From Adenophora triphylla var. japonica (Eukaryota; Streptophyta; Magnoliopsida; Asterales; Campanulaceae), in assembly GCA_022495995.1 (NCBI GenBank), contig JAFEMH010002562.1, positions 267,200 to 331,199 on the forward strand: a stretch of DNA of 64,000 bases. Reading direction: 5' to 3'. The translations under genes were made by a program, and so were the position numbers. Shown piece after piece: positions 1 through 11,407 of this stretch. The notes beneath the pieces are model-generated. The model ran no database searches, was not told the DNA's origin, and worked only from the letters and a program-made list of their open reading frames with translations. Each line of letters begins with the position of its first letter. Position 1 is the stretch's first letter.

Positions 1-590
1 TCCCTATTAGCAACCTTAGAACGGACCGGTGTAAAGATCCTATCTTTACATCGTTTCTTCCATTAAAGGTTCCATAATCTCTTTAGAAAGGGACAACCTT
101 GAACCCTATATCTTCGATTATCATTTAAGACGAGCATGAAGCATTCATATAAGCTCGATCGTCTTAAGGTGTAGGATCGATGGGCTAGGGACATTCCTTC
201 CTAAAGAACCTCATTTTTGGGCTATAAAAGAGAGTCCTTCTCTCGATCACGCAAGTCCCGAGGTCAAAATGCGATGATCACAAGTCCAAGATGAGGACGG
301 GATCAAAATCCCGAATACATAAAATCCAAGAAATCCCGAGCGACAACCAATAAATGGTTTGTACGTCCGGAAGACAACTTGGGACATTCTCTCCCCTTTT
401 ATTCAAACACATGCACACAAGAAAGCACGCAAGCAAGCAAAATAAACGAAATCTAGGGAGACTTGCTACGGCAAGGCACCTTGGGTGAACGACGATCCGT
501 TCTTCCCAAGGGGTAACTTAACCTCCGAACCCATAAAATTCTTTTTTTCAAAGTTTTGAGGAAATAAAAATGGCGTGGCGACTCCGTTTT
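1..590 (+). repeat. Possible 3' part of a Ty3/gypsy-type LTR with a degenerate primer site
   Basis: No open reading frame is visible. The stretch TGGCGACTCCG at 576-586 resembles the end of an LTR followed by a primer-binding site, as in plant Ogre/Tat elements, whose primer sites often start TGGCGACTCC. This is from memory of that group. The sequence starts at the window edge, so the other LTR and the body cannot be seen. After 590 no gag-like coding sequence follows, so if this is an LTR it is solo or truncated. Confidence 0.3.
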
Positions 591-599
591 TCAAATTAA

Positions 600-1163
600 A
601 CCGGATGTCTTCAAACTCGCGTGAATTCCACAATTTGGGAACATATTCACAAGTAGTTTAAAATCATAATACTGCATCCGCACCACCGCCTCCGCCACAG
701 CCAAGCTCCGTCGCTGTCGTCTGCTATCGCCGCATGCCGGATTTCGGTCAATTTTCGTCGTAATCCGGTCAATTTTCACCGGAATCTGGCAATTTTGACC
801 GGAATCCGGCCGCCGATCGCCGGAATCTGGTCGCCGGAGGTCGGAATCTGGTCGCCGGTCCATGGGCTTCGGACTCCGGTCACCGGCGGCCGCCGGAATG
901 CAGTATTATGTCCTTAATTGATGTTGTATTTTTGAAATATAATACAACATCATAATACAACATGAAGAAGGAACTTATCGGGCATTATGAAACTTTTTTA
1001 AAACTTATCGGGCATAGTCCTTTTTTTTTTTTCAAATTTGTGAAAAGTATTAAAGCAACAACTATTTTGGGTCGAATAAAAATTTATTAAGGATATTATT
1101 GCCTTTTGACTCACCTCTCATTATCAAATTTGTGAAAATTTAATATGTACCGTTAAACAATCA
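600..1163. other. Intergenic DNA with short repeats and a hairpin
   Basis: No gene is supported. Between about 785 and 860 a GC-rich motif (GGAATCTGGTCGCCGG and variants) is repeated about four times. A perfect 12-bp inverted repeat (TGATGTTGTATT at 919-930, its complement at 941-952, 10-nt loop) is followed by a third partial copy. The 90-codon open frame across this part on the minus strand only translates the repeats. Confidence 0.6.
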
Positions 1164-1176
1164 GACTATTATGTAG
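1164..1176. repeat. Target-site duplication of the LINE (left)
   Basis: GACTATTATGTAG here matches GACTATCATGTAG at 4400-4412 in 12 of 13 bases. It lies directly before the T-tract that corresponds to the LINE poly(A) tail. Confidence 0.7.
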
Positions 1177-1218
1177 TTTTTTTTTTTTTTTTTTTTTTGA
1201 AAGAAAGAATCCATCTTA

Positions 1219-2181
1219 TTAACAAATACAAACGGAAATGAGTTGGCTATCCACAAATGATGGTAGCTCAACCCATATAGTGGGGCTAACATAAGAAAAT
1301 GCAGCCCGAGAGACAACATCCGCCAAATAATTGGCTTCACGACAAGCTAAATTAACAACATAATAAGGATGAAGACGAATAATATCGTTACACGAAGAAA
1401 TGAGCATGTCTAATTCTGAATAACCATGATCCATGGAATGCAGTTTGTCATACACCATTTTTGAGTCGATCTCAAACTCCACACGATCATATCCCATCTC
1501 CTGTGCCCAACATAGAGACATATAAAGGCTTTTAGCTTCACCTTCATCAACCTTGATAACTCCATGAATAAACTGACTTTTGCAAAGAACAAAAGAGCCA
1601 ACAGCATTTCGGATCATTTGGCCAAACCCAGTCATTCTTTGCCCATTCGAGAAAGAGACATCTGAATTAATCTTGATGTATCCTTCTTTTGGAGCGTGCC
1701 ATCTTTTACACCGCCTCGTTGCTGCTGTTAGAGTGAAACGGAAACTTGCCTTTGTTGTGGTCCAATCCTGAAGATCTGAAACTGCTCTTCTTATGATCAA
1801 AGCAAGTGGCTTCATAGATCTACACCAAATTCTATTATTTCTTTCTTGCCACAACCCATACAACACCATAGCAAACACTGTTGTATCTTCGCCATGTAAA
1901 TATTGTAGCATCTCCTTCAGCCAATCTGCAAACGTGTGGCAAGAGTGACGCACCTGACCAACCTTTGCTGCAAATGATGTAAGATTCCAACTGTCTTCAG
2001 CCACCGGGCATGTCACAAAAAGATGCAAATAGTCTTCCATATTCTGTCCGCAATTGCCGCATTCAGCACCAAGCATGACTCCTTTTGTCTGAAGTCTATC
2101 TCTCGTTGGGAGACAAGCACGACCCAGCCGCCATAGGAAAAATTGTACTTTTGGTGGGATCTTCAGCTTCCATAATATATC
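1219..2181 (-). pseudogene. LINE zf-RVT and RNase H segment
   Basis: The part downstream of the stop at 2182 stays open. It first gives LKIPPKVQFFLWRL and a Cys/His zinc-binding pattern (CGNCGQ, then HLFVTCP), the zf-RVT segment that follows RT in plant LINEs. An RNase H domain follows with the expected acidic residues: Asp in INSDVSF, Glu in DEGEAKSLYMSL, Asp in EIDSKMVYD and Asp in ANYLADVVSRAA. RNase H removes template RNA during cDNA synthesis. All four acidic residues are kept, so this segment decayed little after insertion. It has no start codon context of its own and is part of the RT polyprotein. Confidence 0.85.
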
Positions 2182-4399
2182 CTATGGACCGACAACAGCA
2201 TCAGTCGTATCCAAAGTCATGGACATTGCAAGATGATATGCACTCCTAACCGTGTATTTGCCATTGGGAGAGAAATGCCAAATCAAAGTATCCACTCTAT
2301 TGCTATCCGACAGAGGAATGGCCAAAATAGAATCAGCATCTTCATCTCCAAATAAATTATGAACTAGAACCGCATCCCATTGTTTTTGACCCGAAATAAA
2401 CAGACTATTTACCCTCAAATCAGGAGGTATATAGGAGTTTATATTAGATATGTAAAAACTGGTATCATTTCTTAACCAAGGTTGATTCAAAACTGGAATT
2501 TGGCTACCATCACCTACCCTCCACCGTAAACCACACTTCAAGAAGTCTTGTGTCTCCATTATAATGCGCCAAACATAACTCGGACTTTGGCCTAAACTTG
2601 CATTCAAGAACGTACCGTTAGGAAAATATCTTGCTTTTAGAACTTGGCACACCAAAGAATGGGAGTCTGTTAATAAACGCCACCCCCATTTTCCTAGCAA
2701 GGTAATATTGAATAGATGGAGACTCCTTAAACTTAACCCTCCTACAGCCTTTCGAACACACAAACGTCTCCAAGACATCCAATTAATACTTCTACGTTCG
2801 TCCTTGTGATTTCCCCACCATAACGAGTTCATCATTTTCTCTAATTCGTCCAATAGAGAATCAGGAAGAAGGAATGTCGATATACAATAAGTTGGGATTG
2901 CTTGGGCTACAGACTTAAGCAATATACACTTTCCTGCTTTAGAAAGTGATTTACTTCTCCAGGATTGTAAACGATTCCACAACCGATCTCTCAAATACCT
3001 GAAAATTATCTTTTTGTTTCCCCCTATGACCGACGGTAAGCCCAGGTAAGAAGAAGTGTTGAGGTTGCTGGTGACACCAAAAATACTTGATAAAATTGCT
3101 CTGTCATTATCTGAAACATTCCAACTAAAGAAGATCCCCGACTTTGTATAATTTATGGCTTGTCCCGAAAATTGCTCATAGGATGCTAAAATAGACTTGA
3201 GAGTTTGACACTCCTGAATAGTAGCACGGCAAAAAAGAAGACAATCATCCGCGAACATAAGATGAGTGACAACAGGTGCGCCCCTACAAATGCGATTACC
3301 ATGAAGAGACCCTCTTTGACAAGCTTCCCTAATTAGAGCGATCAGACCTTCCGCACACAAAATAAAAAGATATGGAGAAAGTGGATCTCCTTGCCTCAGC
3401 CCACGTCCCGGAATAACTGGACCAACTGAATCCCATTAACCATAATAGAATATCTGACTGACCTAATGCAAAGCATCATCCATCTAACCCAAGTATCACA
3501 AAAGCCAACTTTCCTCAAAACAATCTCCAAATAGTCCCAAGACACTCTATCATACGCTTTACTTATATCAATCTTAAGAGCAATGTTTCCTGTTAGACCC
3601 CTATTCCCCCTCTTCATTGCATGAACCGCCTCAAAAGCGACAACCACATTATCCTGAATAGCACGACCCGAAACAAAGGCCGATTGAGCTTTATCTATTA
3701 GACCAGGCAACACGCTCTTTAATCTGTTACAAAGAACTTTTGACAGAATTTTATAAATCACATTACAAAGGGATATAGGTCTGAAATCACGAATAGTAGT
3801 GGGGTTGCTACATTTTGAAATTAGGACAACATTTGTATCCGTTAGACCATTAGTAAAAGTTGCAGTCTCTAACCAAGCCACACATGAGCGAAAGACATCC
3901 TTACCAACCACCTGCCAGAGTTTTTGATAAAAGCCAGGATTAAACCCGTCAGGACCCGGTGATTTGTCCGAATACATTTGCTTTATTGATGTATGGAATT
4001 CTTCTTCTGTGAACCTCCTCGTGAGATCTGCATTATTTGCTGCCGTTACTAGGGGCTGAAAAAGACCCTCTACGTCCCGAATATCACCTCCTTGAGAAGC
4101 CGTGAATAATTCTCCAAAATATTCCCCTACCATGCCGCAGAGAGTAGACTGATCTGACACCCATTCCCCATTATTCCTTTGCAGCGTAGTAATCTTGTTC
4201 CTTCTCTTTCTAGTATTCACAACCTGATGAAAGAATTTGGTGTTGAGGTCTCCTTCTTTAAGCCAATGAAATTTAGCCCGCTGTTTCCAGAAAATCTGTT
4301 CTCGAAGGATGATTGTTGCCCATCGTTTCCTTATATGTCGTTCCTCCTCGAGTGAGGCTGAATCAGAATGAAACTGAAGGCATTGTAATGCTTTTTCAC
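2182..4399 (-). pseudogene. LINE reverse transcriptase, broken
   Basis: The upstream end (near 4399) encodes WLKEGDLNTKFFHQ just before the RT fold, typical of plant LINEs. The frame 4220-3396 carries SDKSPGPDGFNPGFYQ, RPISLCNVIYKILSKVL and LKIDISKAYDRVSWDYLE, where the first catalytic Asp of RT lies. One base is missing near 3400, inside the GLRQGDPLSP block that precedes the second motif, so the frame moves to 3360-2182. There MFADDCLLF holds the two catalytic Asp residues. The frame ends in a TAG at 2182-2184 where the reading continues in the same frame as the RNase H part, so this is a nonsense mutation, probably from TGG. In life RT copies element RNA at the nicked target. This copy is dead. 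Confidence 0.9.
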
Positions 4400-4412
4400 G
4401 ACTATCATGTAG
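4400..4412. repeat. Target-site duplication of the LINE (right)
   Basis: GACTATCATGTAG pairs with the copy at 1164-1176, with one mismatch. Confidence 0.7.
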
Positions 4413-5409
4413 TTAGACGGACTTAGAAATTAAGAATTTATTGGACTTTAAAACCTACATCAAATTAGTTCTTACCAACTAGCCCAACCCGTAGGCCTGT
4501 GTGATAGTGGGTTGGGTCGGTCCTAGATTTTGTCTACTTAGGCCACAAGCTATACAAGCAACCCGTCAAATTCGACCCGTATATATTTTTTTATTTTAAT
4601 ATTGTTATAAAATGACAAAAATACACGACACTTTTGTCCTTTCACAAAAAAATTTAAATTAAATATCCAAAAATGGTCGGCCGGTTTTGGTTAACGCCTC
4701 GATGTGCACAGTCAAACCCCAATTAAGAACTTTCCAGGCTAAGCCCTTGAAACATGCTAGGTATGTCTGGGTCATGCTCAAAAGCCCACTTCTGCAGGGC
4801 CAGCCCGTTTTATATCTCCGCCCCAATAACATGGTCAATTGAGGAAAGAAATGGACTCTTCCTGAACTGGATATATGTTCTAAGTCCAGGCCCAGTTCGC
4901 TCGATAGCATATGAGTTGGTCTTTTTGTTATTTTTGCCGCTCAAAAAAATATGTTTGGACCCAATATGAGTAATACTAAATTTATAAAAAACGTTACAAA
5001 ATTTAGATTACAAAATAATTTGACAATTTTTGATTGGATATTACGTTTGCAGGCTTTAATATTCATTTTGTAAAATATCCAATCAGATCTTTTTTTTTTT
5101 TTTTACTCAAAACAAGTTGTAATTTTTATCAATCAGATCATCAGTGTGAGTGATTGTCAAATCATTTTGTAATCAAACAAAAGCCATAATAAGAAAAGCG
5201 CCACAAGAAGTCAAGAAGAAGGGAAAGTGGGTTGGAAAAGAAAGGAATCACGATAAACGTGGCCACTAACAACACAATGTCAGTTCAAGTTGGTGTGAAG
5301 TGAACCCACTAACAGCAACAATGTCTGTCTTAGTTCGCATGGGTTCTTATCAATGGGAACTTTGGGTGGGTGATAAATTTTGTACATTTTTTTCTCTTTT
5401 AAATAGATA
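4413..5409. other. Intergenic, no gene seen
   Basis: The sequence is AT-rich with short GC-rich patches (about 4480-4530 and 4790-4900). The open frames on both strands are short and show no known motif. I see no terminal repeats or target duplications that would mark a transposon. Confidence 0.6.
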
Positions 5410-5665
5410 TTCCCTCCGTTCCCGAAAAGCTTACTCGTTTATTGTTGAGAACACAAAATAAGTAATAATGTTATTAAAGTAGGAGTTGTGAGTGGGTAGG
5501 AGAGATTAATGAGTGGAAAAAATAGTAAATTTGAAAAGTGTTGTGTATGACAAGTGGATCCCATGAATAAAGAAGTATTAAAAAGTTTCCTTTTTAGGAC
5601 AGTGTGACTTTAAAATGAGACGCCCAAAATAGTAAAATGGGTAAGATAATATGGAACGGAGGGAG
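5410..5665. mobile_element. Stowaway-type MITE
   Basis: The ends TTCCCTCCGTTCC and GGAACGGAGGGAG are inverted repeats, flanked by TA on both sides (5408-5409 and 5666-5667). This is the Tc1/mariner-type target duplication and the CTCCCTCCGT terminus of Stowaway elements. At 256 bp it has no coding capacity. The first base of the left end is T instead of C. Confidence 0.9.
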
Positions 5666-5910
5666 TATGTTATTACAGGTTTAATAGGGTTTAAGGTTAC
5701 AAAAAAGACAGAAAGTGACAATATTTTATTGGTTGCACTAATTGTGAACTCGTCACATTATAATTAATATCACCAGCAAAATTTTATTGTAAACCAAAAT
5801 TTGTAACTCTTTTTTTGTAACTTTATTATTAACCTCTTTTCCTTATACCTCTTTGTTGATGTTTTCACCTTTTTTCTTGAGGTAAGACTTTATGTTTCCC
5901 TGTACTTTTT

Positions 5911-6631
5911 TGATGTTGCCAGGATCTTCCTCAACAGCAACCTCACCGTTGTAGTCTATTCTTGATATCTCCGGCTCCTTCTTCTTCGACTGATCTGCAC
6001 ACCACAAACGTTAACTAAACCGGGGGCGGCTCCGGCGTAAGCCCCTCCGGCGTGAGGATAAGTGTTTGCTTGGAAGGAAGGTAAACAGTATTGAAGGTGA
6101 TTGTGTGTGAATCAATGGACATACCTTGAAATGAAGCTTTCCCCTCTTATTTATACTCCTCATCCTCGTGCCATGCATGTGACCTCCTCACATTTCATGC
6201 CTCCTGCCACGTGTCAACATATCATTGGTCCTTTATAAAGTAAACCCTTAACACGTGATCATCAATCCCAATGCATAACCGTCTAATGGGTCCCACTTGG
6301 TAGATATTTATATGCCGCCTCTGGTGAATATCAACTGGAATCCCTCTCTCGCCGGATAAGGTCGCTTACTATTATGTCTCGCCTTGCCATCATGTCTCGC
6401 ATTTAATCTTTATCGCCGGCTTTCCTCATAATATGTCGCCATTTACTATCTTGATTTCCCCCTTTCCTAAGGATACTAGCGGGATATTTCCTATCTCGCC
6501 TCCATATGATCTTCTTTGGGTCGCCTGTATTCTTATTTCTTTCTTGGGTCGTACCCCACTTTTGGGCCCACTGGCTGCTCTCTCGCTAATATATTTGGGC
6601 CAGGCCCAACTGCTATTCTTAGACAGCATCA
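5911..6631 (-). repeat. Tat element 3' LTR
   Basis: 721 bp, TGATG...CATCA. I found one difference from the other LTR (T at 5960, C at the matching position 18429). On the element's own strand its U5 end holds a 13-nt complement of the 5' end of tRNA-Glu (5946-5958). The motif TCTCGC occurs five times on the plus strand. Confidence 0.95.
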
Positions 6632-7674
6632 GAAGCCCCTAAGTTTATGGCGAGATTCATTTATGGTCTCGCCAAAAACTTTATGCTTATTGCCTCCTGA
6701 TTCTCGCGACATATATATCCTTCTTCAAAAAGCTGCCATTGCAAATCCCTCTCCATACACGTGTCCCTTAAGATTTAAACGAGCCGTCATTTGGAAATCG
6801 TGCCAAAATTGTGAGGGAAAATTCGAAAGTTTCTTTTTCCAAATGTCACGTCAATCATTTCCTTAAAACCCTCTCTCTTATAAATACCTAAATCACCGCC
6901 CTCATTCCTCTTTCTTACCTTCTTCAACCTTGCTCAAGCATTCTTAACTCCGGCGAACCTAAGATTCCTTCCGACTGTTTTCCTTCATCTTTCACCGTTC
7001 AACCACTGATTTTTTGCCCAAACTTGTTTCTTGGCCTCTATTCCTTTCATATTTACCCATTTTAGAAGTGATTTGGTGCATTATCCCTTAATCTCCAAGA
7101 TTCGACCATTGTCTCCGGCGTCTGTTCATCTTTCCCGGTGACGCTTCATCTTTTCCGACCAAGATTACATTTTCGATCAGGTAACTTTTCCAAAAACCCT
7201 TCGCATTCTTTAACCTTCACATTTTGATATTCCCCTTTTACCCATCTGTTTGAATTTTGTATTGCCTTTTATTCCCTAAAAATAATTTTCCCCACGTTGC
7301 CCCTCATGGCGAGATACAAGAACTGTGCCAAGGTAGTTAGATATGGTCGCCGTCGGGTTTCGTGCGACTTTTATAGACGTCGCGAACTACTTGGGCGAGA
7401 TTGCCCAAGGCCGACATAGTTAGGTTTTTAGTTGAACACTGGGTGGATCCTTCATCGATTGACTCCTCAATTCCAAGGCCATTTTTTCCTTCCTCTATCG
7501 CCCCTATGTCGCACATTTTTCCTTCTAGCAATCAATTGGTTCGATTTATCAAAGATAAATATAACCCCCTTAAGCGACTCATCTCAATCCCACCGCATCG
7601 CCGATCCTTTTTCCAAACGTAGAACACATTATAAATCAATCCTTTCTTCTTCTTCTTCCAGTGAATTCTCGCGA
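6632..7674 (+). promoter_or_regulatory. Putative promoter and 5' leader of the antisense gene in the Tat element
   Basis: On the plus strand a TATAAATA box lies at 6879-6886. A pyrimidine-rich stretch (about 6895-6930, CCTCTTTCTTACC) follows at the distance expected for a plant transcription start. A possible 5' UTR donor (CAG then GTAACT near 7180) and an acceptor (TTCTTCTTCTTCCAG ending near 7660) frame a possible leader intron directly before the ATG at 7675. All of this is pattern reading. The next gene downstream on the same strand is the antisense gene, which supports the assignment. Confidence 0.45.
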
Positions 7675-10453
7675 CATGGCCGGTCAAGCAACTTCTTCTC
7701 CGCACGGCTTCCAACAATCCTCCTCCCACCGGGTTCAAAATCTCGCTCTTCAAGAAGGTACATTCTTTACTAATCCCGCGCATGCCGAGGCGGGATCTTC
7801 CCTTGCTCCCGACACGGACTCCCCGATTCCCAACCCTATTACCGACCGGCATAGAACCTACCACATTGATAGCTCGGCATATCGCATTTCGACTATCGTG
7901 AGATCTCTCTTGCCCACTTAAGAGAAATGAGGGAGGGCATAGTGATCTTTCCTTCTCAACTAAAAGCCGGTCTTAGGATCCCCTTTGATCCTTTTCTTTG
8001 TGAATTCCCGTACAAAGCCCAAGCCATGATAACGTAAATCCATCCAAATGCCATAAGGATAATAACTTCTTTCATCACCATTTGTCGCTCTCTCGCGAAA
8101 AGAACCCACAAATACAGCCTCTCATTTCTTTGTTCACTGGATACAAACAAACCAACCAACTTTCCAACGACACCATAGAAACCCGCCTTTCCCTCCAATA
8201 CCATAGGGTCCCAAGATCCTTACTTCCACCGCTCTACCAAAGTTCATGATTGGATGGATGATCCTCTCTTTGTCGTTTCTCGCGTTGGATGGTCTCATCC
8301 CGCTGACCTTCACCCTATCAATCCCCAAATTGCATCTAAGGAAGCTTCTACTATTGGCGACTCTGCCCTTTGTGACGACATTCGCTCTTTGCTTGTTTTA
8401 CCCGAGAACTTCGTCGCCAATACTCCCAACCTCTTATTTCTTGGAGAGGTATTCTCATGGGATAGAGAATTATTAGATTAAGTTGGTCTTCGACAACTTG
8501 CCTAGGGTTCAACCCCGAGTGCCAATAAGCCATGTCTTCTTTGACGGATGGGAGCGACACTCGGGCAACAAATATGCCCATGAATGCTAATCCCGCAAAG
8601 GCTCGCGTCATTGCACCGCCATGAATACTGCTCTTTGTATGTTTCCTTTTTAACCTTATCTTTTCTTTACTTTGACTCACACTTGAATTGCTTTAACTCT
8701 TGACTTCCTCTTGACTTCTTTTTATTTGATTTCAGACCATCGAGCCAAATCAATGGACAGTCGTCAGGCCGCCAATCTGGAGACGGACAAAAGACGGAAA
8801 CAACTGAGCAATGCTCGCGGTGTTGCCCTTGCTCTTCTTACTGAAAACCTCCCTTTACCCATCTCTCGCGATGGAAAAGATACTGATGAGATCGCTCTGG
8901 AAAGAGCCCAAAACACGGCTAAAAACAGAGCCAGGCCTACAAACCAAGCGGCACGAGCTAAGCGACAAAAAAGAGTCGCTTCTGTAACAACCACTGTCGC
9001 TCCATCTCCTCAGGTAAATATCTCGCCAAACCCTATCATTGATTCAGATCCTCTATCCACAGAAATTGATCTCCCGCCAACTTCTATTTTGCCAACCACT
9101 GAAAACAATGCTCCATCAACTGTTGCTCCGTCCACCGATGTCGCACCCGCGACTGAAAATATCGAAATTTTTATCTCCGATCCTGTCCCACCTAATTCTC
9201 CTTTTTTGGAAACTAACAATACTGAGCCCCAGCAATCTGAAATCCCTCCCTCTCGCGAGACGGAAATTTGCGACTTAACCATCATGTCTAGCTCTACTTC
9301 AACTCCTCCTGTTCCTAGCACTTCTTCTGCTCTTCCCTCTCCAAGTTGGCTGCAAGAAAACTTCTCTAAGCCTCTTGATTTTGTTGGGCTTTATGAACTT
9401 AGCAAAGAAGTTGCCAAAGTCCCCCGCATAAAGGGGTTGATTGAAGAAACTAGGAGTGCGGAAGAGTATATGCTTGGTAGCTCGGCCTTAATTAGAGCTA
9501 GTGACGAAACACAAGTTCAAAATGTTGCCCAAATGGATTCTGCTCATGCCGCCTGCCAGGCTGGTTTCTATTTCTCATTGGTTAGTTTTTCTTTTCTTCC
9601 TTACCTTATCTTAACTTTATTCTCAACTGCTTTCTAACTTTTAATTGTTACCTTTTCCCAGTTAGGATCTTCTATCACAGGCATTAGTGAAGCAAACACT
9701 CGCCTGGAAAATGAGTCGGCCAGATTGAAACGCGACAAAGATGTCTTGAAGGGCAGGCTTACGAGGCGAGATGCTACAATTAAGAACTTGGAGAAAGAGC
9801 GAGACAAGCTGAAAACTGATCTGAAAACTTCCCAAGATCAGCTCGATCATACTCTTTCTGACCTCAATACCGCTACCTCTAAGATCGCCGCGGCTACCAC
9901 TGAGCTTGAAACCGCTAAAGAAAATGCCGCCAAGCTGAGAAGCGAGAATGACTTATTGAAGGAAACTCATGCGGCTGATACTCGATCTCTACAAGACGAG
10001 ATTGCTAAGCTGAAAGAGGAGCTGACTGGGAGGAATGCCGAGATTATTGCTCTGAATGCTGATGTGGCTCAGCTAACTGACGACATTGCTGATATTGGGA
10101 ACCAAACGTCCCTTCAAGTTATGCGAGCTGCAGCGGCTGATATCAACGACATTCCTGCCATCACAATGGAAAAACTTGCACACTGGGGCTCAGAGCCAAT
10201 TTTTAGCGAAGTGTGTCGCCGCGGTCATTTCATGGTTCCTTATACTCCTGAAGAGCTCAAAGATCTCGCCGACGAAGATGCATTGCTGGGTAAGTCGCCA
10301 TGGAGACCTCCCCCTGTTCAAGTTCCCAACGCCATTGCTTTGTGGGATAATCTTCTCGAACATAAGCACAAGCAATTAGATGATGCCAAAACTCGCGCCT
10401 TAGCGACCTCAAGCTCTGGTCAAGTCATTCCGCCGACTGAACCCACTGTCTGA
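7675..10453 (+). pseudogene. Antisense gene of the Tat element (putative gypsy-type transposon protein, coiled coil)
   Basis: This gene runs opposite to gag-pol in the 3' region. The 5' part (7675-8636) encodes FPSQLKAGLRIPFDPFLCEF and HPNAIRIITSFITICRSLAK, which resemble Pfam Transposase_28 ('putative gypsy type transposon'). It is broken by frameshifts near 7910 and by several stops. Two introns are readable: 8637-8735 (GTATGT...TTTCAG) and 9581-9661 (GTTAGT...TTTCCCAG). Removing the second joins the frames exactly, giving about 570 uninterrupted residues from 8736. The first half is rich in Pro, Ser and Thr; the second (9725-10100) is a long coiled coil (KLKTDLKTSQDQLDHTLSDL). Extra antisense frames are known in Tat elements; their job is unknown. 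Confidence 0.75.
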
Positions 10454-11010
10454 TCTATCTCTTCTTTGATACTTAACTTTCTTTTTGAACAATTTTTGTA
10501 GCTTGCCTTGGTGGCTAAACAATTTATTCTCTTTTCCTTTTGGGGCCTGCGTGCCTTTTGAACATTGTACATTTGCAGCCTTTGTGCTTGCCCCCTTTAC
10601 TTTTATGCTTTACTTGTCTCGTCACTTATTGTTTTGATAGTTTATCAAAAATCTCTTTTGCATGACAGGTACCCTACACATATACTCCCATCGAAAAAAT
10701 GAAGTCGTCTTTAGGCGACTTTACTTATAATGCATATTGCGCGACTCATCTTGTCGCTGGCTCTAACCCTTTCTTAATTCTCCTTTGCTTCATACTTAAA
10801 ATTATTTCCTTCTTTTTGCCTTATCTTTCCTTTATTATTTCAGCGAGAGAATGATATCTTTCATAGCGACTTATGTTTATGCTCTTAATGCGAGATAAAC
10901 CTTTTCCTCATTCATAATTCAGAAACTTTCATTTTTATAAGCCTTACTCTTACATTTTTCATCATCCATAAATTGACTCGCATCATTTATCACGACTTAT
11001 ATTGACTCGC
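10454..11010. other. Non-coding 3' region of the Tat element
   Basis: No coding sequence is seen. It contains a stem-loop at 10702-10721 and a segment (about 10627-10730) that recurs, with changes, at about 11299-11412 beyond the tandem array. Confidence 0.7.
10702..10721. other. Stem-loop, copy 1
   Basis: AAGTCG and CGACTT enclose the loop TCTTTAGG. The same loop with stem AAGTTG/CAACTT recurs at 11388-11407, a compensatory change in one base pair. Confidence 0.6.
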
Positions 11011-11283
11011 AACATTTATAGTCTGCCGACTTTCAACATTTATAGTCCGTCGACTTTCAACATTTATAGTCCGTCGACTTTCAACATTTATAGTCCGTCG
11101 ACTTTCAACATTTATAGTCCGTCGACTTTCAACATTTATAGTCCGTCGACTTTCAACATTTATAGTCCGTCGACTTTCAACATTTATAGTCCGTCGACTT
11201 TCAACATTTATAGTCCGTCGACTTTCAACATTTATAGTCCGTCGACTTTCAACATTTATAGTCCGTCGACTTTCAACATTTAT
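11011..11283. repeat. 24-bp tandem repeat, about 11 copies
   Basis: The unit is 24 bp (AACATTTATAGTCCGTCGAC plus TTTC). All copies are almost identical; the first differs (GTCTGCCGAC). Each holds the palindrome GTCGAC. Because 24 is divisible by 3 the array is open in several frames, which gives a false 8-residue protein repeat. Tandem repeats in the 3' untranslated region are a known habit of Tat elements and a known source of satellite DNA. Confidence 0.95.
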
Positions 11284-11387
11284 TTCAATAATTCATCAAT
11301 TATTGTTTTGATAATTCATCAAAAACTCTTTGCCTTCTTACCTTTAGCGAGATATCACCATACACATATACTCCCATCGAAAAAGTG

Positions 11388-11407
11388 AAGTTGTCTTTAG
11401 GCAACTT
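11388..11407. other. Stem-loop, copy 2
   Basis: AAGTTG and CAACTT enclose the loop TCTTTAGG. It pairs with copy 1 at 10702-10721; the two copies flank the tandem array. Confidence 0.6.

Larger units (their letters stand above)
1177..4399 (-). mobile_element. 5'-truncated LINE (non-LTR retrotransposon)
   Basis: The element reads right to left: reverse transcriptase, zinc-binding zf-RVT segment, RNase H, short 3' UTR, then a poly(A) tail seen as the T-tract at 1177-1198. A 12/13 target-site duplication flanks it. The whole 5' part (first ORF and endonuclease) is missing, which is the usual result of incomplete target-primed reverse transcription. The order RT, zf-RVT, RNase H fits the plant L1-type families. 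It cannot transpose by itself, because the endonuclease is absent and the frame is broken twice (see the two pseudogene entries). Confidence 0.9.

Noticed and set aside
591..863. 90-codon minus-strand frame with an RRPDSG repeat
   Set aside because: It follows a short GC-rich DNA repeat and has no known motif.
5946..5977. tRNA-Glu-like sequence in the LTR as a tRNA gene
   Set aside because: Only the 5' part matches. There is no anticodon loop, no T-arm and no A/B-box pair.
11011..11283. CRISPR-like look of regular short repeats
   Set aside because: The units are head to tail without spacers, inside a plant retrotransposon.
11002..11388. 128-codon open frame with an 8-residue protein repeat (FNIYSPST)
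   Set aside because: It is only the translation of the 24-bp tandem array, which is open because 24 is divisible by 3.
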